Assembly (NCBI GenBank): GCA_030693705.1 | Contig: JAUYAB010000068.1 | Location: 24,623-88,622, forward strand | Source of the DNA: Ignavibacteria bacterium | GTDB taxonomy: Bacteria; Bacteroidota; Ignavibacteria; Ignavibacteriales; Ignavibacteriaceae | Direction of reading: 5' to 3' | DNA: 64,000 nucleotides | Shown: piece by piece, positions 19,543-28,006 of the stretch | Layout: each line of letters starts with the position of its first letter | Numbering within the stretch: the stretch's first letter is position 1 | Position numbers and translations under genes: made by a program | The notes under the pieces: generated by a model | The model's database searches: none | Seen by the model: only the letters and a program-made list of their open reading frames with translations | What the model was told of the DNA's origin: nothing

Positions 19543-20750
19543 TTTGTTTTTCCTAAATTTTCAATTATAGTATTCAAATCTTTATCTCCGCGCCCGCTGA
19601 TATTTACTATGACAATTTCATTTTTTGAAGTACGCGGCATTAAATAATTTAGATAAGCGACCGCATGGGCTGTTTCAAGTGCAGGAAGGATTCCTTCCTG
19701 CTCAGTCAGTAATTTAGTAGCTTCAAGCGCTTCATTATCGGTAACAGAAACGTATTCCACACGTGAAATATCTTTTAGCAAACTATGTTCGGGACCTACG
19801 CCGGGATAATCAAGCCCGGCAGAGATTGAATGAACTTCTTCAACTTGTCCGTTCTTGTTTTGCAGAAGGTAAGTTTTCATTCCATGAAATATTCCTTCGC
19901 GTCCGAGTGTTAGCGTTGCGGAATGTTTTGTCGTCTGCAATCCGTATCCGGCTGCTTCAACGCCAATGAGTTTAACTTGTTCATCATCGATGAATGGATA
20001 AAAGATTCCAATCGCATTACTTCCACCGCCCACACATGCAACGAGATAATCGGGTAAACGATTTTCTTTTTCTTGAATTTGCTTTTTTGCCTCACGTCCG
20101 ATAATCGACTGAAAATCCCGCACGATCATCGGATAGGGATGCGGACCAACAACAGAGCCTATGATATAATGAGTATCTTTTACGTTTGTCACCCAATCAC
20201 GAATAGCTTCGTTGGTAGCGTCCTTCAAAGTTTTACTTCCTGATGTAACCGGAATAACTTCTGCGCGAAGCAGCCTCATTCTGAAGACGTTTAAGCTTTG
20301 CCTGTGTGTATCAACTTCACCCATATAAACAACGCACTTTAATCCGAATTTTGCGCAGACTGTCGCAACTGCTACACCATGTTGTCCGGCGCCGGTCTCC
20401 GCAATGATTCGTTTCTTTCCTAATTTCATTGCAAGTAAAATTTGTCCAAGCGCATTGTTAATTTTATGCGCACCGGTATGGCACAAATCTTCCCGTTTCA
20501 AATAAATTTTTGCTTTACCGAAATGTTTTGTCAAACGATTGGCAAAAGTTAAGGGGGTTGGTCTTCCGCTATAATCCTTATGAAGCTGCATCAATTCATT
20601 TTGAAAAAGAGGATCGTCTTTTACTTGATGATACATTTCTTCCAGTTCATGAAGCGGTGCGATCAATGTTTCTGGGACAAATTTTCCGCCATATTTTCCG
20701 AAATGTCCAGACGCATCGGGGAATGAATAATTTTTCTTTTCCATAACCAT
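19539..20750 (-). CDS. trpB: Tryptophan synthase beta chain
   Basis: PLP enzyme that condenses indole with serine. The PLP lysine is in [13 protein letters not shown], the PLP phosphate loop is GGGSNAIG and the C-terminal segment [11 protein letters not shown] is intact. It belongs to the TrpB1 type that pairs with TrpA. Its ATG overlaps the aroF stop as TAATG, and a second Met at residue 3 is an equally possible start. The length is 403 residues. Confidence 0.97.
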   Translation of the reverse strand: MVMEKKNYSFPDASGHFGKYGGKFVPETLIAPLHELEEMYHQVKDDPLFQNELMQLHKDYSGRPTPLTFANRLTKHFGKAKIYLKREDLCHTGAHKINNALGQILLAMKLGKKRIIAETGAGQHGVAVATVCAKFGLKCVVYMGEVDTHRQSLNVFRMRLLRAEVIPVTSGSKTLKDATNEAIRDWVTNVKDTHYIIGSVVGPHPYPMIVRDFQSIIGREAKKQIQEKENRLPDYLVACVGGGSNAIGIFYPFIDDEQVKLIGVEAAGYGLQTTKHSATLTLGREGIFHGMKTYLLQNKNGQVEEVHSISAGLDYPGVGPEHSLLKDISRVEYVSVTDNEALEATKLLTEQEGILPALETAHAVAYLNYLMPRTSKNEIVIVNISGRGDKDLNTIIENLGKTK

Positions 20751-21763
20751 TAAAATTTTTTATCTACTATTGGCGCTAACAATTTAATTTTGTTTAATAA
20801 TGTTTTAAATTGTTGCGGAGTTAATGATTGTACACCATCTGAAAGCGCTTTGTCTGGATTATGATGGACTTCGATCATTAAACCATCCGCGCCACACGCA
20901 ACACCTGCCATTGCCATTGGTGCAACTTTATCCCGTATGCCGATTCCGTGTGAAGGATCAACGAAGATGGGAAGATGCGTATTCTTTTTTATAACAGGTA
21001 TTGCGTTTAAGTCAAGTGTATTGCGGGTTGCAGTTTCAAACGTTTTAATACCGCGTTCGCACAGGATGACGTTAAAATTTCCTTGCGATAAAATATATTC
21101 CGCGCTCATTAATAAATCCTCGATGGAAGCCGCCATTCCGCGTTTGAGAAAAATCGGCGTTTGTGTTTGTCCGACTCTTTCGAGTAAAGAATAATTCTGC
21201 ATATTCCGCGCACCGATTTGAATGATGTCGGCAACTTCAATTACCTGCGGAAGTGTTTCGGTATCTTTCGCTTCGGTAACGATGTGAAGTCCGAATTCTT
21301 TTTTAACTTCGGCGAGTAGTTCTAATCCTTTTTCTTTCAAACCTTGAAATGCATAAGGACTTGAGCGGGGTTTGTACGCTCCGGCGCGGAAAAATTTTAT
21401 ACCCATTTCTTTTAATTGTCCTGCGATGTCAAATATTTGATCGCGACTTTCAACCGAACAGGGTCCGGCGATAATTTGTAAAAAGCCGTTACCAATTTTA
21501 TCACCATTGAAATCAATTATGGTATCTTCCGCTTTCATTTCGCGGCTGACGAGTTTATAATTTTTGGAAACGCGCATAGCGTCTACAACACCCTCCATTA
21601 AAATAAAATCGTCAACAGAAAGTGTGCGGGTCTCCCCGGTGATTCCAATCGCTATTTTGGATTCCCCATAAATTATGTGCGAGTTGCATTTATTCTCTTT
21701 TGCTTTTTCGCGCACGTTTGCAACTTGTTCTTCAGTTGCGCTGAGGTTCATTACAATTAACAT
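20750..21763 (-). CDS. aroF: 3-Deoxy-7-phosphoheptulonate synthase (DAHP synthase)
   Basis: Condenses PEP with erythrose 4-phosphate, the first step of the shikimate pathway. The catalytic barrel carries [44 protein letters not shown] and FVDPSHGIG. The first ~75 residues form a small ferredoxin-like regulatory domain of the kind found in the Thermotoga-type AroAI-beta enzymes, which mediates aromatic amino acid feedback. It sits between trpF and trpB, so the entry enzyme of the pathway is transcribed under trp control. Confidence 0.93.
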   Translation of the reverse strand: MLIVMNLSATEEQVANVREKAKENKCNSHIIYGESKIAIGITGETRTLSVDDFILMEGVVDAMRVSKNYKLVSREMKAEDTIIDFNGDKIGNGFLQIIAGPCSVESRDQIFDIAGQLKEMGIKFFRAGAYKPRSSPYAFQGLKEKGLELLAEVKKEFGLHIVTEAKDTETLPQVIEVADIIQIGARNMQNYSLLERVGQTQTPIFLKRGMAASIEDLLMSAEYILSQGNFNVILCERGIKTFETATRNTLDLNAIPVIKKNTHLPIFVDPSHGIGIRDKVAPMAMAGVACGADGLMIEVHHNPDKALSDGVQSLTPQQFKTLLNKIKLLAPIVDKKF

Positions 21764-21766
21764 TTA

Positions 21767-22378
21767 TTAACTCCTTAATTGATTTATTATTTGAAAAAAA
21801 CTTTTCATCTTGTTATGATCTTTTTTGCCAGGAGATTCTTCAAGTGATGAAGAAACATCTACGGCGTATGGTTTAATCGTTCTATAAATCTCTTCAACAT
21901 TCTTTTCGGAAACTCCGCCGGCTATAATTACTCTCTCTCTAATTGAATAAGGAATCACATTCCAGTCGAATGTTTTCCCCGTTCCGCCGAATTCGTTTTG
22001 CGAAAAAGTATCCAATAAAAAAGTAGCAGACGGATATTCTTCAAGCATTGAAAAGTCAAATGTTTCATTTATTCTAAAGCTTTTAATAACGGGAAGAGCA
22101 AGTTTAGAAATCATCTCCGGTTTTTCACTACCGTGTAATTGAATAATATTTATTTTCGCTGCCGAACTTATTCGGTTAATTTCTTCTTCCGATTCATCAA
22201 CAAAAACTCCCACTCTCGGAATAAAAGCGGAAAGCTTTTGTGTAATTGCTTTTGCGGTTTCGGGAGAAACATAACGCTTGCTTGGTTTGTAAAAGATAAA
22301 ACCGATTGCGTCTGCGCCGAGTTGTTCAGCAAGCAAAGCGTCTTCAATATTGGTTACACCGCAAATCTTAATTTTCAT
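21767..22378 (-). CDS. trpF: Phosphoribosylanthranilate isomerase
   Basis: Isomerises phosphoribosylanthranilate to CdRP. It has the N-terminal MKIKICGVTNIEDALLAEQLGA pattern (shown in part), with the catalytic Cys in KICG, the mid-region IIQLHGSE, catalytic Asp in LLDTF, and the phosphate site AGGVSEKNV. The frame extends to an ATG at 22402, but TrpF proteins begin right at MKIKICG, so the start is placed at 22378, giving 203 residues. This start overlaps trpC by 11 nt. Confidence 0.93.
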   Translation of the reverse strand: MKIKICGVTNIEDALLAEQLGADAIGFIFYKPSKRYVSPETAKAITQKLSAFIPRVGVFVDESEEEINRISSAAKINIIQLHGSEKPEMISKLALPVIKSFRINETFDFSMLEEYPSATFLLDTFSQNEFGGTGKTFDWNVIPYSIRERVIIAGGVSEKNVEEIYRTIKPYAVDVSSSLEESPGKKDHNKMKSFFQIINQLRS

Positions 22379-23162
22379 ACCGGCACCAGTTTTGAAATTC
22401 ATGAATTGCAGAGCTAATATTTTCTTGTTTCATAAAATGTTCACCGGCTAAAACCGCATTTACGTTTATCTGTTTCAATTCCAAAATATCTCTTTGTGTG
22501 GTTATTCCACTTTCGGAAACAAAAATCGTCTCTTCATTAAAGTTTTGCCGTAAATTGATTGAAGTATTCAAATTGACTTCAAAAGTTTCAAGGTTTCGGT
22601 TGTTCACTCCGATAATTTTATTTATGCTTTGGTCAATCTTTTCAAGCTGCTTTGCAGAATGCATTTCCAGCAAAACGTCCAATCCTATTTCGTTTGCGCA
22701 TAAAGTTAATTCAGTTATCGCGGTTTTATCAAGCGCTTCGCAGATCAATAAAATAGCGTCCGCGCCGAACGCCTTCGCCTGGTGTATTTGCATCTCATCA
22801 ATGATAAAATCTTTTCGTAGGAGAGGCGCTGTTTTTATTCCTGCAATATCTTTTAAGAAATTAATACTTCCTTGAAAAAATATCTCATCCGTTAAAATTG
22901 AGATCGCATCCACGCGGTTTTCAAAATAAGTTTTAGCAATCTTCAAATGATTAAAGTCTTCTCTCAACACTCCTTTAGAAGGAGATGCCTTTTTTATTTC
23001 AGCGATTACGGCGATAGCATCTGCTTTTATCAATGCAGAAGAGAAGGAGAGAGGCGCTTGCTTATAAAACTCAAAATCATTAAATGAAGCAACAGAAAAC
23101 AGTTGGTTCAATTCTTCAACTTCTTGTTCTTTTACAGCGATAATAGTTTCAAGAAAATTCAT
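22368..23162 (-). CDS. trpC: Indole-3-glycerol phosphate synthase
   Basis: Decarboxylating ring closure of CdRP to indole-3-glycerol phosphate. Recognisable segments are VIAEIKKASPSKGVLR, the lysine/glutamate-bearing LLRKDFIIDEMQIHQAKAFG (partial), IIGVNNRNLETFEV and FVSESGI. The length is 264 residues. Its start shares a base with the trpD stop (TAATG). Confidence 0.95.
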   Translation of the reverse strand: MNFLETIIAVKEQEVEELNQLFSVASFNDFEFYKQAPLSFSSALIKADAIAVIAEIKKASPSKGVLREDFNHLKIAKTYFENRVDAISILTDEIFFQGSINFLKDIAGIKTAPLLRKDFIIDEMQIHQAKAFGADAILLICEALDKTAITELTLCANEIGLDVLLEMHSAKQLEKIDQSINKIIGVNNRNLETFEVNLNTSINLRQNFNEETIFVSESGITTQRDILELKQINVNAVLAGEHFMKQENISSAIHEFQNWCRYEN

Positions 23163-24172
23163 TAAACAAAATCCTTTAATGCGACAAGTTTATCGTAAGC
23201 CGTTCCCGAAAGGATCGATTCTTCGGCTGCAAGTTTACAGACCTCAAGATCGCTTGAAAAATTTGCTGCATACAAAGCCATTGCTGCATTGGCACAGACG
23301 GTGTAAAAAGCTCCGTTGGACTTTTTATCTCTTAGAACATTCAATATGATATCAGCGTTTGTTTTTGCATCGGCTCCGGCAATTTCCTCCAGGGTAACTT
23401 TGGGATAAGAAAAAGTTTCATTTGTAATTTTATAATTCTTCGTGCCGTTGGTTTTATCGTACTCATAAACATTGGTTTCACCGTTTAACAAAATCTCATC
23501 AAAGCGGTTATCGGTGCAAACGAAACAGACTTTTTCAAATCCCAAATACTCCGCAGCAGAGCACATCAATTCTGCGGCTTGGTTATTGAATGTTCCAATG
23601 AGTTGATGTTTTACACCAGCCGGATTTGTCAACGGTCCCAGCATATTGAAGATTGTTTTCATCCCGAGTTCTTTTCGGACCGGGGCGGCATGCTTCATCG
23701 CCGGATGAAAGTTAGGTGCAAATAAAAAGGTTATCCCGATTTGGTGTAACGCTTTCTCCGATTGTTCGGGAGATAAATTAATATTGATTCCAAGTTCCTG
23801 CAAAACATCAGCGCTGCCGCAAAGACTTGAAATAGAACGATTACCATGTTTGGCAACGCTTACACCGACTCCTGCAACTACAAACGCTACCGCAGTTGAA
23901 ATGTTAAATGTTCCGGAATTATCTCCGCCGGTTCCACACACATCAATTGTTAAAACATTGTTTGTTTTTATTTTGATGCTATTCTCTCTCATCGCTGAGG
24001 CAAATCCTGCTATTTCTTCAGCCGATTTTCCTTTAGATTTCAAACCGATAAGTAATCCGGCAAGTTGTGAATTATTTACTTCACCGTTCATTATGCTGTT
24101 CATTGCTTTGAACGATTCTTCAAACGAAAGATGTTGTTTGGCGATCACTTTTTCCAGAATATCTTTTATCAT
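23162..24172 (-). CDS. trpD: Anthranilate phosphoribosyltransferase
   Basis: Transfers phosphoribose from PRPP to anthranilate. The PRPP-binding motif DVCGTGGDNSGTFNIST and the KHGNRSISSLCGSAD loop are intact, as is MKHAAPVRKELG. The frame is open to an ATG at 24184 (MVVV before MIKDIL), but the ATG at 24172 makes a typical ATGA overlap with the trpG stop and gives the usual N-terminus, so that start is preferred (336 residues). Not fused to trpG, unlike the enterobacterial enzyme. Confidence 0.94.
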   Translation of the reverse strand: MIKDILEKVIAKQHLSFEESFKAMNSIMNGEVNNSQLAGLLIGLKSKGKSAEEIAGFASAMRENSIKIKTNNVLTIDVCGTGGDNSGTFNISTAVAFVVAGVGVSVAKHGNRSISSLCGSADVLQELGININLSPEQSEKALHQIGITFLFAPNFHPAMKHAAPVRKELGMKTIFNMLGPLTNPAGVKHQLIGTFNNQAAELMCSAAEYLGFEKVCFVCTDNRFDEILLNGETNVYEYDKTNGTKNYKITNETFSYPKVTLEEIAGADAKTNADIILNVLRDKKSNGAFYTVCANAAMALYAANFSSDLEVCKLAAEESILSGTAYDKLVALKDFV

Positions 24173-24738
24173 AACGACAACCAATTTTTAATAATTGTTT
24201 TTCCTTCAACAGTTAAAATAGACTCCGGATGAAATTGAATTCCTTCAATCGGAAAAGTTTTATGGCGCACACCCATAATGACTCCATCCTCTGTTTGTGC
24301 GGTAATCTCCAGCGAAGAGGGGAGTGTTTCTTTTTCAATAATGAGAGAATGATACCGCGTAGCTTCAAAATCTTTCGGAACGTTTTTGAAAATAGTTTTA
24401 TTGTCGTGCTGAATGAGTGAAGTTTTTCCATGCATCAATTGGTTGGCTTTTATAACTTTAGCGCCAAATGAAATTCCGATCGCCTGATGACCAAGACAAA
24501 CGCCAAGTACCGGAATCTTTTTCCCGAATTTATGAATCGCCGTAAGCGAAATGTTCGAGTCTTCCGGTCTGCCAGGTCCCGGAGAAACAATAATTTTATC
24601 TGGATTCATTTTCTCAATTTCTTGTCCGGTAATTTCATCATTCCTTTTTACCAGAATATTTTTTGCGAATCTTCCTACAAGCTGCACAAGGTTATAAGTA
24701 AACGAATCGTAATTATCAATTACTAATATTTTCATCAA
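24169..24738 (-). CDS. trpG: Anthranilate synthase glutamine amidotransferase subunit
   Basis: Class I glutaminase that supplies ammonia to TrpE. The catalytic triad is visible: Cys in VLGVCLGHQAIG and His/Glu in FHPESILT near the C-terminus. The start LVIDNYDSFTYNLVQ is diagnostic. The length is 189 residues, overlapping the trpE end by 23 nt. Such subunits can also serve PabB, but no pab gene is present here. Confidence 0.95.
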   Translation of the reverse strand: MMKILVIDNYDSFTYNLVQLVGRFAKNILVKRNDEITGQEIEKMNPDKIIVSPGPGRPEDSNISLTAIHKFGKKIPVLGVCLGHQAIGISFGAKVIKANQLMHGKTSLIQHDNKTIFKNVPKDFEATRYHSLIIEKETLPSSLEITAQTEDGVIMGVRHKTFPIEGIQFHPESILTVEGKTIIKNWLSL

Positions 24739-26191
24739 TCACCTCTGCATATTGTAATGCGTTAAGCAATACTGCGGCTTTGTTTTTAATTTCTTTTGTT
24801 TCAAGTTCGGGAGTGCTGTCTGCAACAACTCCGGCGCCTGCTTGCCAGTACAATGTTTTTCCTTTCGCAAATAAGGTTCTGATAGCGATGCACATATCGA
24901 GGTTGCCCGAAAAATCAAAATACCCGACTGCTCCTGCGTAAACATTTCGGCGAAGTTGTTCGTATTTGTAGATCAATTGCATCGCACGGATTTTTGGCGC
25001 ACCCGCTACGGTTCCTGCCGGAAAACAAGCTTGCAAAGCATCGATCGCATCTTTGCCTTCTGCAAGTTCTCCTTCAACTTTTGATACGATATGCATTACG
25101 TGCGAGTAACGCTGTATCTTCATCAACTCGGAAACTTTAACGGAATCATATTTGCAAACTCTACCAAGATCATTCCGTCCAAGATCAACCAACATGGTAT
25201 GTTCCGCCAACTCCTTCGGATCATTCAATAAATTTTCTTCGAGACGTTTATCTTCATCTGCTGTTTTTCCTCTTCCGCGCGTTCCGGCAATAGGGAGGAG
25301 CTGAGCTTTTCTGTTTTTCACTTTTAATAAATCTTCGGGCGAAGTTCCGATGACGGTAAAATCATTTTCAAATTCAAGATGATACATATACGGCGAAGGA
25401 TTAATAATGCGGAGCGCCCGGTAAACATTGAAGAGATCGCCTGTGTAAGTTGTGGAAAATCTTTTTGATAAAACGATTTGAAAAATATCTCCTTCAACTA
25501 TGTTCTGCTTGCCGGCTTCAACCATTTTGAAAAATTCTTCGTTTGAGAAATTTGCAGAATATTCTTTCGCAAAAGAAAAATTGGACGAAAACTCAAGCGG
25601 CTTTATTAATTCCGCACGGAGTTTTGCGAGTTCATTTTTCCCAGATTGAAAAGCCTCCTCAATTGATGAAAAGGTGTTCACATCCACATTAGAAATTAAA
25701 ATGATCTGATGTTTGTAATGATCGAACGCAAGGATAGTTTTATATATTCCGAAAATGGAATCATAATTTTCAAATCCGTTTTCGTGATGAGGAACAACTT
25801 TTTCAATTAGTGAAATAGTTTCATAACCGAGAAAGCCTACAATTCCTCCGGTAAAATCGGGGAGTTCGTCAATTTTCGGGTGTTTATATTTTTTTAATTC
25901 CTCTTTGATATACGCGAAGATGTTTTTATTAAATGATTTTTCTCCGCCTAAAGTTTTTTCCGAAAGCGAAAGATGGTTGTTGAAAAATATCTTCTCCGGA
26001 TTTTTGCCAATGAAAGAATAGCGTGCAAGATTGAGCGAACCTTCAACCGATTCCAGTAAAAAACTTTGCTTGCCGTTTTCGCGGATTTTCAGATAGGCGA
26101 GAACGGGAGTCAAAAGATCCGCCGTAATAATTTCGTATACGGGAATCAGATTGAATTCTTCTGCTAATTTGGAAAATTTTTCTATTGTCAT
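24716..26191 (-). CDS. trpE: Anthranilate synthase component I
   Basis: Converts chorismate to anthranilate with TrpG. The N-terminal tryptophan-feedback motif LLES (residues 45-48) is present, and the chorismate-utilising domain carries DIFQIVLSKRF, IAGTRGRG, LVDLGRNDLGRV and FPAGTVAGAPKIRAMQLI (in part). The length is 491 residues. It is the first structural gene of the operon and starts 25 nt after the attenuator poly-U tract, so it is the direct target of attenuation. Confidence 0.97.
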   Translation of the reverse strand: MTIEKFSKLAEEFNLIPVYEIITADLLTPVLAYLKIRENGKQSFLLESVEGSLNLARYSFIGKNPEKIFFNNHLSLSEKTLGGEKSFNKNIFAYIKEELKKYKHPKIDELPDFTGGIVGFLGYETISLIEKVVPHHENGFENYDSIFGIYKTILAFDHYKHQIILISNVDVNTFSSIEEAFQSGKNELAKLRAELIKPLEFSSNFSFAKEYSANFSNEEFFKMVEAGKQNIVEGDIFQIVLSKRFSTTYTGDLFNVYRALRIINPSPYMYHLEFENDFTVIGTSPEDLLKVKNRKAQLLPIAGTRGRGKTADEDKRLEENLLNDPKELAEHTMLVDLGRNDLGRVCKYDSVKVSELMKIQRYSHVMHIVSKVEGELAEGKDAIDALQACFPAGTVAGAPKIRAMQLIYKYEQLRRNVYAGAVGYFDFSGNLDMCIAIRTLFAKGKTLYWQAGAGVVADSTPELETKEIKNKAAVLLNALQYAEVIDENISN

Positions 26192-26215
26192 ATTCTTTTA
26201 TCATTTAGTAAAAAC

Positions 26216-26250
26216 AAAAAACCCTTCCCAGTTGGTTCTGAGAAGGGCTT
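26216..26250 (-). terminator. Trp operon attenuator (rho-independent terminator hairpin)
   Basis: On the minus strand, GCCCTTCTCAG (26248-26238), loop AACCAA and CTGGGAAGGGT (26231-26221) form an 11-bp stem including two G-U pairs, followed by six Ts. It lies between the leader peptide stop and trpE, so termination here would block the whole operon. UCCCAG at the leader stop codon (about 26285-26280) can pair with CUGGGA of the 3' arm, a candidate antiterminator that a ribosome at the stop would mask. That pairing is inference from complementarity. Confidence 0.85.
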
Positions 26251-26276
26251 TTTAAATTTTTATTATTTCTCAAAAA

Positions 26277-26372
26277 TCACTGGGAGGTACAACCGAGCGT
26301 ACTAAACCACCAACCAAAATAGCTATTGGCTGTAAAATTTGTGCGGTAATATGTTCCTATGATGTTTTTCAT
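26277..26372 (-). CDS. trpL: Trp operon leader peptide (attenuation), 31 residues
   Basis: A 31-codon reading frame from ATG (26372) to TGA (26279-26277) on the minus strand, between a promoter and the attenuator. Codons 21 and 22 (26312-26307) are tandem UGG in the context YFGWWFSTLG, as in classical trp leader peptides where stalling on charged-tRNA-Trp shortage controls the downstream hairpin. The stop codon directly follows a segment complementary to the terminator arm. No Shine-Dalgarno is obvious and the predicted transcript start is only a few bases upstream, so it may be translated as a leaderless or near-leaderless message. Confidence 0.85.
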   Translation of the reverse strand: MKNIIGTYYRTNFTANSYFGWWFSTLGCTSQ

Positions 26373-26385
26373 AATTTTGGTTGTA

Positions 26386-26414
26386 AAACTAAGCGATGAA
26401 AAGCTTAATGTCAA
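26386..26414 (-). promoter_or_regulatory. Promoter of the trp operon
   Basis: Perfect TTGACA (26414-26409), a 17-nt spacer and TAGTTT (26391-26386) on the minus strand. The predicted transcript start is around 26379, about 7 nt before the leader ATG. The -10 is weak for TATAAT but fits a TAnnTTT form. No TrpR-like operator was recognised. Confidence 0.6.
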
Positions 26415-26601
26415 GTGAATCATGTATTATTTGCCACAATTTATAAGAGAAAATTCTATTTACAGTTGAAATGTTTGAGAAAATAGTATTTCGGGGGTTG
26501 CCTTTCGATTTTTACATAAGCGGTAATTGCTGAAATCTTAATGTAAGGAAGTCTTTGTATATTTCATGTGAAAATAACTTTGAATATGAGTCAGGTTGAA
26601 A

Positions 26602-27915
26602 ATGAAAAGAATCTTGTTTGCCTTTTGTTTACTGTTTCTTACGCTGTCGCCAAATAACAGTGCTCAAAAAGTTTTTCATGCAAAAATTGAGGGGGAAATT
26701 GATCTTGGTTTAGCACCTTTTGTAAGACGTGTGATTTCAGATGCCGAGTCGCAAAATGCACAAGCGATTGTTTTCGAGATCAACACTTTTGGCGGTAGAG
26801 TTGATGCCGCAACCCAAATAAAAGATGCAATCCTCGAAAGTAAAGTTTTAACCATCGCCTTTGTAAAAAACCGCGCGATCTCCGCCGGCGCATTAATCAC
26901 TCTTTCGTGTAAAAAAATTGCAATGGCTCCCGGAAGTTCGATTGGCGCTACAACCGTAGTTGATCAGTCGGGACAAAAACAATCGGAGAAATATCAATCT
27001 TACATGCGTTCAGAAATGCGTTCGACTGCAGAAAAAAACGGTAGAAGAACCGATATTGCCGAAGCAATGGTTGATGAACGGGTTGTTATTGCTGGTCTTG
27101 ATGATAGTACAACATTGGTAACCTTAACTTCAGCCGAAGCATTCAAGTATCAGATTTCCGATACAACTGTTGAAAGTCTCGCAAAAGTGTTGGCGGCGTT
27201 TGATATTCATAATGCATTGATAGTAGAAGAGAAATCAAATTGGGCAGAAGAATTTGTCAGCTTTTTAAATAATCCTATCGTCTCTTCTTTATTGATCATG
27301 ATAGGTTTGGTTGGACTTTATACTGAAATCAAAACTCCCGGCTGGGGTTTTGCCGGAACAATTTCGCTTATTGCATTGGCGCTCTTCTTTGGTTCGTCAT
27401 TCATTTTGCAGATCGCTTCCATTTTTCAAATATTACTTTTTGTGGCTGGAATAATCTTGCTCATTTTAGAAATATTTGTTATCCCGGGTTTTGGCATCAC
27501 CGGCATAATGGGAATTATTCTTGTAATTGGTTCCATTTTCTTTTCACTTTTTAATGCGGAATTTTATTTCGACTCAAATATTCTTTACACAGCAATAATT
27601 CAACTTGGCACAACAGTTTTTGCATCTGTTGTTATCATGTTCATGCTTGTAAAATATCTTCCCAAAACAACAACTTTTAACAGATTGATCTTATCCGATG
27701 AGAACGCTGCGGAAAAGGGATTTAGTTCTCATCCTTCTTATGAAAAACTTTTAAATGAAACGGGAGAAGCATTTACCACGCTTAGACCGGCGGGAACCGC
27801 GATAATTAACGATATCCGTTATGATGTGGTTACAGCAGGAGATTTTATTGAAAGAGGATCACAAATAAGAGTTATTAAAGTTGAAGGCATGCGAATTATT
27901 GTTCAAAAAATTTAA
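26602..27915 (+). CDS. NfeD-family membrane-bound ClpP-class serine protease
   Basis: Long-form NfeD protein. It has a signal peptide at about residues 1-20, a ClpP/SppA-like domain (FEINTFGGRVDAA, the serine segment ISAGALITLSC, MAPGSSIGA) up to about residue 200, four hydrophobic helices at about 225-345 and a C-terminal OB-fold NfeD domain (GEAFTTLRPAGTA, ERGSQIRVIKVEGM). Such proteases cleave membrane-associated partners, commonly SPFH/stomatin proteins, though none is encoded next to it. An in-frame TTG lies at 26596, but the ATG at 26602 gives a cleaner signal peptide. 438 residues from this start. Confidence 0.9.
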   Translation: MKRILFAFCLLFLTLSPNNSAQKVFHAKIEGEIDLGLAPFVRRVISDAESQNAQAIVFEINTFGGRVDAATQIKDAILESKVLTIAFVKNRAISAGALITLSCKKIAMAPGSSIGATTVVDQSGQKQSEKYQSYMRSEMRSTAEKNGRRTDIAEAMVDERVVIAGLDDSTTLVTLTSAEAFKYQISDTTVESLAKVLAAFDIHNALIVEEKSNWAEEFVSFLNNPIVSSLLIMIGLVGLYTEIKTPGWGFAGTISLIALALFFGSSFILQIASIFQILLFVAGIILLILEIFVIPGFGITGIMGIILVIGSIFFSLFNAEFYFDSNILYTAIIQLGTTVFASVVIMFMLVKYLPKTTTFNRLILSDENAAEKGFSSHPSYEKLLNETGEAFTTLRPAGTAIINDIRYDVVTAGDFIERGSQIRVIKVEGMRIIVQKI

Positions 27916-27939
27916 GTTAAAAAAAATTGTGTTGCCCTT

Positions 27940-27945
27940 TATAAT
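27940..27945 (+). promoter_or_regulatory. Candidate -10 element upstream of the M3 peptidase genes
   Basis: A perfect TATAAT about 60 nt before the first M3 gene, with only a weak -35 (TTAAAA at 27917-27922, 17-nt spacing). An AAGGAG ribosome binding site follows 8 nt before the start at 28007. Confidence 0.35.
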
Positions 27946-28006
27946 TAAAGTACACAAAGTATCATCTTTTACATCATTCATGCAGTAATACATAAGGAGC
28001 TATGCC

